Shown: positions 1 to 9,472, counted from the first letter of the stretch. The stretch is DNA of 64,000 nucleotides from Paenibacillus_T sp033239625 (GCF_033239625.1 NZ_BTCK01000003.1:62001-126000); one strand, 5' to 3'. Numbers and translations are program-made. The notes: generated by a model from the letters alone, not told the origin.

Positions 1-2
1 CG

Positions 3-491
3 GGTGCGGCGCGTTGGGGCATTGCAGGGAAGGCGATGATGCGTGACAGCTATCTGCGCACGAGTCAGATCATGGGCCCGATCCAAGAGATTCCGAGCCC
101 GGAATCTCGCGTGCGCCTGTCGAATTCGGTGAAGGATCGTTTCGGTATACCAGTGGCTAGCCTATCTGGCAGTGTTCATCCGGAATCGCTTCGAGCGGGC
201 AATATGCTGGGCGAGCAAGCGGAGAAGTGGCTGTGGGCCGCAGGTGCGCGCGAAGTATGGCGAACCGGTCCTTACGGCGGCTTAAGCGCCGGACAGCATC
301 AGGCGGGTACGCTTCGCATGGGCAATGACCCGCTGACATCGGTTACCGATCCGACGGGCCGTGTACACGGATACGACAATCTATGGGTAAGCGACGGCTC
401 CGTACACGTCACCAATGGCGGTGTGAATCCAGTGCTGACGATTATGGCGCTGGCTTTCCGAACCGCCGATCAACTGGTGAAGTACGGATAG
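3..491 (+). CDS. GMC-family oxidoreductase, C-terminal part (5' end outside window)
   Basis: The frame is open from the first bases of the window, so only about the last 162 residues are present. The end of the protein carries the typical C-terminal GMC signature: a GTLRMG segment, then NLWVSDGSVHVTNGGVNPVLTI, which supplies the FAD-contacting substrate-site loop in glucose-methanol-choline oxidoreductases. In that family the enzyme is a soluble flavoprotein oxidising alcohol or sugar hydroxyls; Paenibacillus often has such genes near sugar-acid dehydrogenase subunits, but the substrate cannot be read from this fragment. A hairpin terminator follows the stop. Family call is strong, substrate unknown. 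Confidence 0.88.
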   Translation, partial: GAARWGIAGKAMMRDSYLRTSQIMGPIQEIPSPESRVRLSNSVKDRFGIPVASLSGSVHPESLRAGNMLGEQAEKWLWAAGAREVWRTGPYGGLSAGQHQAGTLRMGNDPLTSVTDPTGRVHGYDNLWVSDGSVHVTNGGVNPVLTIMALAFRTADQLVKYG

Positions 492-504
492 CATAAATGA
501 AGAG

Positions 505-536
505 AGAGCATTCCTCGTCGGAGGGATGCTCTTTTT
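505..536 (+). terminator. Rho-independent terminator after the GMC gene
   Basis: A 12-bp stem (AGAGCATTCCTC with GAGGGATGCTCT, one wobble pair) closes a GTCG loop and is followed directly by a T run. It begins 14 bases after the stop codon. Confidence 0.9.
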
Positions 537-587
537 CACATGGATAGAACCCGCAATAAAAATTTAACTAAAATCAGTAAAGATTTA

Positions 588-616
588 TTGTAAAACGATA
601 AATGATCGGTTAGAAT
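588..616 (+). promoter_or_regulatory. Candidate sigma-A promoter
   Basis: TTGTAA (588-593) and TAGAAT (611-616) are separated by 17 bases and lie about 50 bases upstream of the membrane protein gene starting at 668. No other gene lies between. Confidence 0.5.
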
Positions 617-667
617 CAGATTCAGATACAGCCCTTCACTGTAATCAAGATTAGGGGAGGCCTAACG

Positions 668-1915
668 ATGGAGGTTAACAACCGGGTTCTGGCGCATATC
701 CATGACCCTCATGAGCTGGAGAAGATGTTCCGAGAAGAGCCCGAAGCGTTCCGGCAATCGTTCGCTTACGCTTGGGAGCGTAATCCCGATTCGCAGGTTC
801 TTGCGGTGTGGAACGAACGATTGCATTATAAGGAGTCGGCGGTCGAGAAGAAGAAGACGCCTCTGCTTCAGCGGGATTTTATAGCAATGGGTATACTGGC
901 AATACTTGCGGGGGTTTGTACAAGAATACTATTCCATTTCACTGAACGGGAAGATATAGCGATTGTGAACCTGGCGTTCGGCGTCCTTCCGTTTATTGCA
1001 GCCTACTTCGCCGTTAACAATAAGCCGAGCAGACGAGTTCTTTACATTCTTGCTGGATTATTCGGGCTGTCGGCGCTCGACTTGAATATGCTGCCGCTGG
1101 CGGAAACCGATAGTGTGCTTCTCGCGTATCTGCATCTTCCGGTGTTCCTATGGGTCGTTGTCGGGCTGGCGTTCACGGGCAATGAATACAGGTCAGGCAG
1201 AGCAAGGCTTGCTTATCTCAAATTCAATGGTGAATTCGGCATTCTATACGCCTGCATGGCGATCAGCGGCATGCTGCTGACGGGCATCACGATGCAGCTG
1301 TTCAAGCTCGTCGATCTCGACATTACGGCGTTCTACTTCTCGAACGTCGTCGTATTCGGCGCTGCCGGCCTCGCGGTTGTGGCTGCCTATCTGGTATCTA
1401 AGAATCTGAAGCTTGCTAAGAATATTGCGCCGTATATCGCACGAATCTTCAGCCCGCTCGTCTTAGTGACGTTGGCTGCCTATCTGATCACGGTCGCTTG
1501 GGTGGGCACAAGTCCATTCTCCGACCGCGATTTCCTTCTGTCCTTCAACGGTATCCTTCTCGGCGTGCTGGCGGTCACCATTTTCTCCATTACAGAAAGA
1601 GGGACGGACGAGAGGAAGAACATCTCGGATTACGTCAATGCCGCGCTCATTACGCTTGCGCTTATTATCGACAGCATTGCGCTGGCGGCCATCGTGTTCC
1701 GGCTTTCTTCCTACGGAATAACGGCTAATCGCTTGGCGGTTCTAGGCATCAACGTTCTCATCTGGGCGAATCTGATCTGGATCATTAGTGCTTATATCCG
1801 ACTTCTGCGCAATCAGACGGGACCTTCGACGGTTCAGGATGCGGTTACGAAGTATTTGCCGATTTACGGGATATGGGCCGCTTTCGTTACGGTTGCTTTT
1901 CCTCTTATTTTCTAG
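668..1915 (+). CDS. Polytopic membrane protein of unknown function
   Basis: The protein has 415 residues. A charged soluble N-terminus of about 65 residues (rich in Glu, Arg and Lys) is followed by roughly ten hydrophobic segments to the C-terminus. A short cytoplasmic-looking loop (SITERGTDERKNISDY) precedes the last membrane segments, where YGITANRLAVLGINVLIW recalls a motif of DUF4153-like membrane proteins; I regard that link as weak. GGGGAGG lies just upstream of the ATG, and a candidate promoter and a downstream hairpin suggest a single-gene transcript. No catalytic motif is visible and I cannot assign a function. Confidence 0.8.
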   Translation: MEVNNRVLAHIHDPHELEKMFREEPEAFRQSFAYAWERNPDSQVLAVWNERLHYKESAVEKKKTPLLQRDFIAMGILAILAGVCTRILFHFTEREDIAIVNLAFGVLPFIAAYFAVNNKPSRRVLYILAGLFGLSALDLNMLPLAETDSVLLAYLHLPVFLWVVVGLAFTGNEYRSGRARLAYLKFNGEFGILYACMAISGMLLTGITMQLFKLVDLDITAFYFSNVVVFGAAGLAVVAAYLVSKNLKLAKNIAPYIARIFSPLVLVTLAAYLITVAWVGTSPFSDRDFLLSFNGILLGVLAVTIFSITERGTDERKNISDYVNAALITLALIIDSIALAAIVFRLSSYGITANRLAVLGINVLIWANLIWIISAYIRLLRNQTGPSTVQDAVTKYLPIYGIWAAFVTVAFPLIF

Positions 1916-1934
1916 AATTAGCGCATGCGTTAAG

Positions 1935-1980
1935 AAGGCCGGCAGCTGCTCATCAGAGCGGACTGTCGGCCTTCCTGTAT
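1935..1980 (+). terminator. Hairpin terminator
   Basis: AAGGCCGGCAG (1935-1945) pairs with CTGTCGGCCTT (1963-1973) with one wobble; a T-rich stretch follows. It sits 19 bases after the stop of the membrane protein gene. Confidence 0.8.
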
Positions 1981-2199
1981 TTTTGAACTTGAATAGTGGG
2001 CCAAGAAGCCATAAAATTGTAGAACGTAGTCTTACCCTGCAAGAATGGATCTGTACGATTGCATCATTGGACATAAAACCGGGGGACGGTTCGAACATAG
2101 TAAGAGGCTGCAGATCTATTTTTGTAAGCGCTATCTCGATTAATCGTAATGTTAATTCATCGGTTGAACGATTGGACCGGTGAAGGGAGGAGAGGCAGA

Positions 2200-4479
2200 A
2201 TGAAACGTTTGCCCATCATGCTGCAGCTTATGCTCATCATGTTTTGCGTAATGGCCATTCCGATTTCGATCTTGACTTGGTATAGCGGCACCCAAATTCT
2301 GAAGCATTCGGAAAGCGCGATCGCAGAATCGACGCTTGCCGGACTTAATGCGAACCGTAAGCTGAACGAGACGGCACTGAACGGTCTTGCACAGGATGTT
2401 GTACATCTTGCTGCAACGAAAGTATTCGATCGGGTCCGCAACTTCGAGACGTTGGAGGAATTGAACAGTCAATATGTGAATGTAGCCAGCACGCAGGTCG
2501 TACTCAGCGAGCTGTCCAATCTGAAGAACAGACAGGATGGCGTATATTCTTCTTATTTCTACTTGGACGGTTCGGATTATGTCGTCTCAAGCGATAAAGG
2601 GATAACGTCGCTTAGCAGGTACGAACCGATGGAATGGCTGCAGACGGCGCTGGAAGGAAGGCGAGGAATCAGCGGCGTCTGGTTCCCGCGCAAGCTGTCC
2701 AATGGCGTGAACGTCGTCACGTACGTCCTGCCGTTGAACAGACTGTCGACTACGACCAAAGGTACCATCGTTGTTAATTTCCTGGAAACCAGCATCAGCC
2801 AATATTTGCGTACTTCCGAACCAGGCAAGCATAGTTATATGCTGATGGAAGAGGACGGTACCATTATTTCGACTGCGGACAAGACCCAACTGTTCAAGTC
2901 AGGGAAGGATCAGCCTTTTATCGAGGAGATTCTGGATAGCGGCCAGAAGCAAGGGTATGCTTACCATGAGCTTAATGGAGAGCATCTGATCTACACTTGG
3001 TCGCGATCGTCCACCCAATTCAAATGGCTGAATGTCAATGTGTACTCGATGGACGAGCTGTTGTCCAAGACGCATTCGATTCAGCGCAATATTATTTTCC
3101 TTACGATCGTGATTGTTTTCGCAGGCACGCTGCTGACGATTCTGCTCTCGACTTGGCTGTCCAAGCCGCTTCGCGAGCTCGTAAGAGCGATTCGAGCGCG
3201 CAGCAATCTCGTCATTACGAATACGAAGAAGAACGAGCTCGTCTTCCTCGATGCGGCATTCCGCCGTATGCAGGAGGAAGAGGAGGGACTAACGCTGCTG
3301 TTGAAGGAACGGGAGCAGGATACGCACAGCCTTGCGATCCATCATTTGCTCAAAGGCGAAGTGCCGAAGCAGATCGGGGAGCTATTCCCTGAATGCAATT
3401 ATATGGTGGCGGTTATGTCGATTGACCGTTATAGACGATATGTCAGCCATACAAACCCCGAAACACGCCAATACCAACGGTATTTGCTTGTTCCGCAATG
3501 CAATGGCATGTTCCCGGAAGGCATACATGTACGTACGGTTTATCAGGGCGAGGGCACCTTCGTCATGATTATTAACTATGGGGCAGATGAAGCGGAGAAT
3601 GGCTTGAAGTCCGTTCATGCGGCTTTTGCATCGATTCGAGACATAGCAGCAGAGCTGTTCGGACATACGGTCACGATTGGGGCAAGCAGCCAGACCGACT
3701 CCTGCGAGATGATCCGAGACCTTGTCGTAGAAGCGATGGAGGTCGTTAAGCATCGAATGATCGAGGGCAGCGGCGGCATTATGTATTGGAAGCAGGAAGC
3801 CGATCAGAGCAGCAAATATATTTATCCTGCAAACAGCGAGCGGCGCATTCTGAATTTCCTCGACAACGGCGATCTTGAGAGCATTATCAAGGAGCTGGGG
3901 ACTATTCGTGAGGAAATTCAATCAGCCGAATATATTTCGTACGATAACATCATGTTTATCTACAACCAGATTCTCGGCGTGACGATCAAACATCTGCGTG
4001 AGAGTAACGTAAGTACCGCTCGTATATTCACCGGCCGGCGCAATATATACTCGGCTATCGCAACGAGAGATACGCTTGAGGAGCTAGATGAATACTTGCA
4101 AGAGTTCTTCGGAGATATTATTCAATATCTGGAGCGCAGCAGCTCGACTGAAGTGAATTACGGGGAGCGGATTACCAGCTATCTCGAGGAACATTACTGT
4201 GAAGAGATCGTATTCGAAGATATGGCCAAGGAAATCGGCATCAGTTATTCCTACATGCGCAAAATCGTCATGGAATTGACCGGCAAGAGTCTGATCGATT
4301 ACACAAACTCGCTTCGGATCGAGAAAGCGAAGCAGCTGCTGCTGGAATCGAATCTCACCATCACGCAGATTGCGGCCGAGGTCGGTTATGCGAATGTGCA
4401 GAGCTTCAACCGGTTCTTCCGTAAGTATGAGGGAATGCCTCCGAGCAGTTACAAGACGTTGAAATCGACGGGCGCATAA
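2200..4479 (+). CDS. dCache sensor / AraC-family transcriptional regulator
   Basis: The start is taken at ATG 2200, behind GGGAGGAG, instead of the earlier in-frame start; this gives 759 residues. A membrane segment near residues 7-27 and a second near 298-320 flank an extracellular region of about 270 residues, the arrangement of dCache ligand-sensing domains. A long cytoplasmic linker leads to a C-terminal AraC double helix-turn-helix (about 656-755) with the usual second-helix pattern AAEVGYANVQSFNRFFRKYEGMPPSSYK. In Paenibacillus such one-piece membrane sensors normally activate the adjacent carbohydrate ABC genes, which here start 320 bases downstream on the same strand. Ligand unknown; a plant or microbial polysaccharide fragment is inferred from the GH105 gene. 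Confidence 0.92.
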   Translation: MKRLPIMLQLMLIMFCVMAIPISILTWYSGTQILKHSESAIAESTLAGLNANRKLNETALNGLAQDVVHLAATKVFDRVRNFETLEELNSQYVNVASTQVVLSELSNLKNRQDGVYSSYFYLDGSDYVVSSDKGITSLSRYEPMEWLQTALEGRRGISGVWFPRKLSNGVNVVTYVLPLNRLSTTTKGTIVVNFLETSISQYLRTSEPGKHSYMLMEEDGTIISTADKTQLFKSGKDQPFIEEILDSGQKQGYAYHELNGEHLIYTWSRSSTQFKWLNVNVYSMDELLSKTHSIQRNIIFLTIVIVFAGTLLTILLSTWLSKPLRELVRAIRARSNLVITNTKKNELVFLDAAFRRMQEEEEGLTLLLKEREQDTHSLAIHHLLKGEVPKQIGELFPECNYMVAVMSIDRYRRYVSHTNPETRQYQRYLLVPQCNGMFPEGIHVRTVYQGEGTFVMIINYGADEAENGLKSVHAAFASIRDIAAELFGHTVTIGASSQTDSCEMIRDLVVEAMEVVKHRMIEGSGGIMYWKQEADQSSKYIYPANSERRILNFLDNGDLESIIKELGTIREEIQSAEYISYDNIMFIYNQILGVTIKHLRESNVSTARIFTGRRNIYSAIATRDTLEELDEYLQEFFGDIIQYLERSSSTEVNYGERITSYLEEHYCEEIVFEDMAKEIGISYSYMRKIVMELTGKSLIDYTNSLRIEKAKQLLLESNLTITQIAAEVGYANVQSFNRFFRKYEGMPPSSYKTLKSTGA

Positions 4480-4798
4480 ACGAACATAAGATTGATCCTA
4501 CTTGGATCCTAGGTGGAGCTGTCTCTTTTGGTCGAAACATGACCTTGGGGGACAGCTTCACTGTTCTTATATGCTAGTCAGAATTGATCATTTATTACCC
4601 TTTCCGATGGTTGAATAGGGATGTCTAAAGCGCCAGAAACCGCGTAGCGGCGCGGCAAAATCAAAAGTGATAGCTGAAATCAATACTCATGATTTACGAT
4701 TGCGTCAACCGGAGGGTATGATGCAGACATAGCCCACCATCGTCTGAACACATGCATTCAGTCATCGGGAGGTCTACTGTAAGGAGGAGGGTGAGACT
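4480..4798 (+). other. Intergenic region upstream of the sugar ABC operon
   Basis: No gene is visible in these 319 bases. A hairpin at 4513-4561 (GTGGAGCTGTC with GACAGCTTCAC, one wobble) has a weak T tail and probably ends the regulator transcript. The remainder should hold the promoter and AraC-binding site of the transport operon, but I could not identify these with confidence. An excellent ribosome site (AAGGAGGAGG, 4781-4790) precedes the GTG start at 4799. Confidence 0.55.
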
Positions 4799-5764
4799 GT
4801 GAAAGTTGAAAGCGCTTCACTAAAACATGAAAACGCTTCACTACCAAAAAAACAAAAGAGCACTGGATGGATGCACGCTCTTCGCCAAGATTGGCAGCTG
4901 TACTTACTATTAGTCGTTCCGTTATCCTTCGTATTACTATTCAAGTACACGCCAATGTTCGGTCTTGTCCTGGCATTCAAGAAGTACAAGATCGCCAAGG
5001 GCTTCTGGGGCAGCGACTGGGTAGGATTCCAGATGTTTCAGGAAATCTTCGATAAGCCTGACTTCGCCCGCGCTATTCGCAATACATTGATGCTTAACAG
5101 TCTCGATCTGCTCTTCAGCTTTACGATGCCGATCATACTCGCCTTACTATTGAGTGAGATCAAGAGCGCTCGATTCAAGAAGATCAATCAAACATTCCTG
5201 TACCTGCCGCACTTCTTCTCCTGGGTTATCATCGGGGCACTTGCTTACCAGCTCCTGAGCCAGGGAAGCGGCGCAGTCAATAACGTGCTTGAGTCAATGG
5301 GACTCGATCGCGTTCCATTCCTGCAAGAAGATACCCATTGGCTGTTCAGCTACCTGGCTATCGGCGTATGGCAGAGCATGGGATGGGGAACGATCATCTA
5401 TCTCGCATCGATCAGCAGCATTAACCCGGATCTCTATGAGGCCGCGACCGTTGACGGTGCAGGCCGTTTGAGAAAAATGTGGAACGTTACGCTGCCTTCG
5501 ATTCGAATGACGATTGTAACGCTGCTTATTCTCAATCTGGGTAAAGTAATGGACGGTTCGTTCGAACGGATCTACGCCCTTACGAATAAGGCGACTACCG
5601 AGTACACGACTACGATTCCGGTTCTGGTTTATCGCTGGGGTATCGAGTCCGGCAACATCAGCCGGGCGACAGCAGTTGGTTTGTTCCAGGCTGTCATTGG
5701 ATTTGCACTTGTACTGATTGCTAACCGAGTGGCCAAGAAGCTTGGCGACGATGGGATTTTCTAG
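4799..5764 (+). CDS. Sugar ABC transporter permease, LplB/YteP type
   Basis: 321 residues with about six membrane segments and the permease EAA loop (EAATVDGAGRLRKMWNVTLPS) that contacts the ATPase. It starts at GTG behind AAGGAGGAGG. The family (LplB/YteP, MalF-like) imports oligosaccharides or rhamnogalacturonan-derived sugars, with a second permease and a lipoprotein. No ATP-binding subunit is in the window, as is normal for this family, which uses a shared MsmX-like ATPase. The first codons contain two near-identical blocks (ESASL and ENASL) whose DNA matches cre sites, described separately. It is the first gene of an operon with the next two genes. Confidence 0.94.
   Translation: MKVESASLKHENASLPKKQKSTGWMHALRQDWQLYLLLVVPLSFVLLFKYTPMFGLVLAFKKYKIAKGFWGSDWVGFQMFQEIFDKPDFARAIRNTLMLNSLDLLFSFTMPIILALLLSEIKSARFKKINQTFLYLPHFFSWVIIGALAYQLLSQGSGAVNNVLESMGLDRVPFLQEDTHWLFSYLAIGVWQSMGWGTIIYLASISSINPDLYEAATVDGAGRLRKMWNVTLPSIRMTIVTLLILNLGKVMDGSFERIYALTNKATTEYTTTIPVLVYRWGIESGNISRATAVGLFQAVIGFALVLIANRVAKKLGDDGIF
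4806..4841 (+). promoter_or_regulatory. Two cre-like CcpA sites inside the permease gene
   Basis: TTGAAAGCGCTTCAC (4806-4820) and ATGAAAACGCTTCAC (4827-4841) each match the commonly quoted cre consensus WTGAAARCGYTTWNN at all but one position. They are 21 bp apart, two helical turns, so would present on the same DNA face. Their location just after the start codon fits carbon-catabolite repression by roadblock. This is inferred from sequence only. Confidence 0.6.
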
Positions 5765-5778
5765 AGAGGGGGCGCACC

Positions 5779-6678
5779 ATGAAAGCATCCACTGGCACTG
5801 TTGCCATGCACGATAAACAGCGTTTTGACATCTGGGATGTTCTAATTCGCCTCGTCATCATCCTCGTTTCGCTGGCTTGTTTGCTGCCGTTCGTACACGT
5901 TATCGCGAAGTCGTTCAGCGCGGACGCATTCGTTATTGCGAATAAAGTAACGCTCTGGCCGAGAGGATTCACCATTGGGGCATACGAGAAGATTTTCCAA
6001 GATAAAAGCATTCTGCGTTCGCTGTATGTCTCGGTTCTCGTTACCGTATTGTTCACGATTCTAGGTATGATCATTACGATCTTCGCAGCTTACCCACTGT
6101 CTCGCGGGCAGCTGAAGGGCCGTTCTGCATTAACGCTTATCTTCCTGTTTCCGATGCTCTTCAGCGGGGGGATTATCCCGGAGTACATGCTGATCAACAA
6201 TCTGGGTATGATGGATACGCTGTGGGCGCTCATTCTGCCGCTCGCATTCAGTTCCTTTAACTTATTGATTATGAAGACCTCACTCCAGAGCGGCATTCCG
6301 ATCAGTCTTGAAGAGGCTGCAAGGATTGATGGTGCAAACCACTTCCGTATCTTGTGGAGCGTCGTTCTCCCGCTGTCCAAGCCAATCATGGCAACGTTGT
6401 CGCTGTTCTATGCGGCTGGACGCTGGAATGCCTATCAGGACTCCTTGTTCTACATCAAACAAAATGTAGACCTGCGTCCGCTCCAATTGAAGCTGTACTA
6501 TCTGGTCATTCAATCGACGGAAAGCTTCCAACTCGAAGCATCATCGGTGGCGCTCAGCAACCCTGAGGTACTGAAAGCGTCGTGCGTTGTATTCGCAACG
6601 CTCCCGATTTTGTGTATATATCCTTTCATCCAGAAGTACTTTGTTCAGGGCACTATGCTAGGTGCAGTAAAAGAGTAA
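5779..6678 (+). CDS. Sugar ABC transporter permease, YtcP/LplC (MalG-like) type
   Basis: 299 residues with about six membrane segments and a canonical EAA loop (EEAARIDGANHFRILWSVVLP). It starts 14 bases after the previous permease, behind GAGAGGGGGC. It is the second membrane subunit of the same importer; YtcP/LplC proteins pair with LplB/YteP permeases. The C-terminus (GAVKE) is typical of the family. Expression is expected to follow the operon, under the AraC sensor and the upstream cre-like sites. Confidence 0.95.
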   Translation: MKASTGTVAMHDKQRFDIWDVLIRLVIILVSLACLLPFVHVIAKSFSADAFVIANKVTLWPRGFTIGAYEKIFQDKSILRSLYVSVLVTVLFTILGMIITIFAAYPLSRGQLKGRSALTLIFLFPMLFSGGIIPEYMLINNLGMMDTLWALILPLAFSSFNLLIMKTSLQSGIPISLEEAARIDGANHFRILWSVVLPLSKPIMATLSLFYAAGRWNAYQDSLFYIKQNVDLRPLQLKLYYLVIQSTESFQLEASSVALSNPEVLKASCVVFATLPILCIYPFIQKYFVQGTMLGAVKE

Positions 6679-6716
6679 CGAAGTAACAAAAAAATGACTG
6701 ATGGGGGTAATAAGCA

Positions 6717-8372
6717 ATGGCGAAAAAGAGATTCGGCACCATGTTGTTGTCTTCTCTCGTAGTAATGGGTCTTATCGCAGGCTGCTCGAACAGCGGCTCG
6801 GATGACAACAAAACAGAAGAAAAGGCTCCAACGACAGACAACTCGACGACGACACCAACAGAGACAGCTGAAGGCGCATTCTCTGACTATTCGAAGGGCT
6901 TCCCTGAGAAAGTAGAACTCAACATCCCAGTCTATGAGCGTGCGTTCGAAGGCTGGAACGTAACGGACAACTACTATACGCGTTGGATTCAGAAAGAATT
7001 CGGCGACAAGTACAACATTGACGTGAAATTCACGGCAATCGCGCGCGGCAACGAAGTACAAGACTTCGAGCAGCTGCTTGCTGCACACAAAGCACCGGAT
7101 CTCATCTTCCACTACGATATGCCGCAAGCGCTTGCATACTACAGCGAAGAAGTTATGCAAGACCTGGACTACAAAGAAATCGAGAACTACGCGCCAACGT
7201 ACTGGAAGAACATGAGCGCAACGATCGAGAAGTACGGCAAGGTAGACGGCAAGAATGCATTCGTCTTCGCAGCTCGTCCGGCTATCGATAATGCGACTAC
7301 GCTGATCCGCAAGGACTGGGTTGAGAAAGTGGGCATGAAGGTTGAAGACCTGACTTCCCTCGAGAAATACAACGATATGCTGCAGAAGTGGAAAGACGCA
7401 GGTCTTGGCGTAGGCGCTGAAACGCTGAAACTGAACAACTACACGTTCAACTATGCTTTCCGTGACTTCCCGATGGATGAGAAAGAGCATGCGCTCTACT
7501 CCGACCTGGGCGTAGCGGATCTGACGACGCCGGCTACTGAGAAATATCTGCGCAACCTGAACACGCTGTACAACAAAGGTCTGATCGACAAAGAGTTCTA
7601 CCTGCGTTCTGACGACGCTAAGATCAAAGCTGAATTCGTTGCAGGCAAAACGGGTACGTACGGTCTGTATCTTGCTAGCAACACGGACGTAATCGCTTCG
7701 ACGCTTGCTAACAACCCAGATGCGCAATTCGCAATCCTGCCTCCAGGCGCTGGTACGCCGGAAGGTTCGAAACCGCAAGGCCGCGCTTACTGGCCGTTCG
7801 GTTTCATCATGGGCGTAAACTACGAGTCGTCGGCGGAAGAGCGCGCAGCGCTGTGGATGTACCTGGAGTGGATGAGCCAACCAGCTAACCTGTTCTTCCT
7901 GCAAAACGGTGTAGAAGGCCAGAACTATACGCTTGACGCTGATGGCATTGCAGTGAAAAACGCTGACTTCAAAGGCGAGTCCGTACTGTCGCAAAACAAC
8001 AACAAAGACTACTGGGCACTTGTAACGGAAAGCGCGCAATATGCAGATCAAGCTACAACTCGTAAAGCTCTTGCTCGCCAATGGGCACCTGTCGGTTATG
8101 AAAACCTGGTAGATCAACTGTTCAAGTACTATGACGAAACGGCTGAATTCCGTACGCCGGACCCTATGTTCAGCGTAGTGCTGGAGAAAGTGAACGAGTA
8201 CAAAGCAGACCTGAACGCACTCTTCCAAGAGCTGTACGTGAAGGTAGCACTGTCCAAGCCGGAAGAATTCGACGCAGCGTATGAAGCAGCGAAGAAAACG
8301 TACCTCGATGCAGGCTACCAAGAAATTCTCGACGAGAAACAAAAAGCAATCGACGCTGGTCAATACAGCTAA
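6717..8372 (+). CDS. Extracellular sugar-binding lipoprotein, LplA/YtcQ type
   Basis: 551 residues with a lipoprotein signal: positive N-terminus, hydrophobic stretch and lipobox LIAG with Cys23, followed by a Ser/Asp/Thr-rich linker. The length and overall layout fit the large cluster of oligosaccharide-binding lipoproteins (LplA/YtcQ) that feed LplB/YtcP permeases. Codon choice is strongly biased (AAC, GAC, TAC, GTA and CTG), more than in neighbouring genes, which suggests high expression. That bias also removes stop codons from the opposite strand and creates a long antisense shadow frame. A hairpin right after the stop may protect this message. Substrate inferred only from the GH105 neighbour. 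Confidence 0.94.
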   Translation: MAKKRFGTMLLSSLVVMGLIAGCSNSGSDDNKTEEKAPTTDNSTTTPTETAEGAFSDYSKGFPEKVELNIPVYERAFEGWNVTDNYYTRWIQKEFGDKYNIDVKFTAIARGNEVQDFEQLLAAHKAPDLIFHYDMPQALAYYSEEVMQDLDYKEIENYAPTYWKNMSATIEKYGKVDGKNAFVFAARPAIDNATTLIRKDWVEKVGMKVEDLTSLEKYNDMLQKWKDAGLGVGAETLKLNNYTFNYAFRDFPMDEKEHALYSDLGVADLTTPATEKYLRNLNTLYNKGLIDKEFYLRSDDAKIKAEFVAGKTGTYGLYLASNTDVIASTLANNPDAQFAILPPGAGTPEGSKPQGRAYWPFGFIMGVNYESSAEERAALWMYLEWMSQPANLFFLQNGVEGQNYTLDADGIAVKNADFKGESVLSQNNNKDYWALVTESAQYADQATTRKALARQWAPVGYENLVDQLFKYYDETAEFRTPDPMFSVVLEKVNEYKADLNALFQELYVKVALSKPEEFDAAYEAAKKTYLDAGYQEILDEKQKAIDAGQYS

Positions 8373-8396
8373 TTATTAAAAAACGCGAAATAGACA

Positions 8397-8428
8397 CCCA
8401 AGCCCCGGCCATGCGCTGGGGCTTTGGG
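8397..8428 (+). terminator. Hairpin between binding-protein and hydrolase genes
   Basis: CCCAAGCCCC pairs with GGGGCTTTGGG with one bulge; there is no T run. Such stems after binding-protein genes commonly stabilise the upstream message or terminate partially, so the downstream gene is made at a lower level. This role is inference. Confidence 0.6.
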
Positions 8429-8449
8429 ACTTGGAGGAGAATGGACGAC

Positions 8450-9472
8450 ATGAAGCTGACAGCCTCTCAGACGGAACTGAAACAACGGATTGATCAAGTG
8501 GTGGACTATACGTTCGGTATGGACCTCACGTGGGACTGGCCGGGCGGCGTAGCGTTCTATGGCGTGAGCCGTGCGTTTGAAGTGACAGGCGAACAGGTTT
8601 ATTTGGACCGAATGAAAGCATGGGTTGACGAATATATCGAGGTCGGTCTGCCTGTATGGACCGTGAATACATGTGCGATGGGGCATATGCTCATTACGTT
8701 GTATCAACAGACGGGCGAACAGAAATATCTGGACTTGATCATGAGCAAGGTGGACTATCTTCGCAATGATGCGCTTCGCTTCGGCGACCGGGTGCTCCAG
8801 CACACCGTATCAGCGAACAACGATTTCCCTGAGCAGGCATGGGCGGATACGCTGTTCATGGCAGCTTACTTCCTGCTGCGCGTAGGCATTATGCTGAAGG
8901 AGAAACCTCTTGTCGACGATGCGCTGCATCAATTCTTCTGGCATATCAACTATTTGCAAGACGAAGATACGGGCCTGTGGTACCACGGGTATAACAATAT
9001 CAATAAAGACCATATGTCGGGCATGTACTGGGCGCGTGCGAATGCATGGGCTGCTTATACGATGTCCCGTGCGGCGCGAGTGCTGCCGGAGGCTTATCTC
9101 TATCCGCCAATGATGCACATTTGGAGCGCATTGCGCGATCAGCTAGCGGCGATTAAGAAGCTGCAGAAGGAAGACGGGCTGTGGGGCACGGTGCTGGATT
9201 ATCCGGAGGCGTACGGCGAAGTGTCGGCGACGGCCGGTATCTGCGCAGCGATGGTAACGCAGCACAATCCGATGCATTCCAAGTATGTGCAGAAGGCATT
9301 GGACGGCGTTATCGCAAACATTGCAAGCAATGGACGGGTTCTGAACGTATCGGGTGGAACCGCCGTCATGAACGATATAGAAGGTTATTTGAATATCGAT
9401 CGCAAATGGGCGCAGGGCTGGGGCCAAGGCTTGGTATTGGCGCAGCTCTCGGCTGTACTTGAAATTATCTAG
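8450..9472 (+). CDS. GH105 unsaturated glucuronyl/rhamnogalacturonyl hydrolase
   Basis: About 341 residues in the all-alpha fold family of YteR/YesR. Visible family motifs are WDWPGGVAFYG near the N-terminus, QAWADTLFMAAYF with the likely catalytic Asp133, and MYWARANAWAAY followed by the late block GTAVMNDIEGY. The family hydrates the unsaturated uronyl residue left at the end of lyase products and releases it, inside the cell. This fits a transporter for short lyase-derived oligosaccharides. The start is uncertain between ATG 8450 (12 bases after GGAGG) and ATG 8441 (3 bases); the earlier ATG at 8411 falls within a hairpin and is unlikely. It ends the operon. Confidence 0.92.
   Translation: MKLTASQTELKQRIDQVVDYTFGMDLTWDWPGGVAFYGVSRAFEVTGEQVYLDRMKAWVDEYIEVGLPVWTVNTCAMGHMLITLYQQTGEQKYLDLIMSKVDYLRNDALRFGDRVLQHTVSANNDFPEQAWADTLFMAAYFLLRVGIMLKEKPLVDDALHQFFWHINYLQDEDTGLWYHGYNNINKDHMSGMYWARANAWAAYTMSRAARVLPEAYLYPPMMHIWSALRDQLAAIKKLQKEDGLWGTVLDYPEAYGEVSATAGICAAMVTQHNPMHSKYVQKALDGVIANIASNGRVLNVSGGTAVMNDIEGYLNIDRKWAQGWGQGLVLAQLSAVLEII

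Noticed and set aside
6645..8363. A 572-codon open frame on the minus strand opposite the sugar-binding lipoprotein gene
   Set aside because: It arises from the strong codon bias of the lipoprotein gene, which avoids codons that read as stops on the other strand. Its composition is abnormal (rich in Arg, Cys and Val) and it has no ribosome site or family motif.
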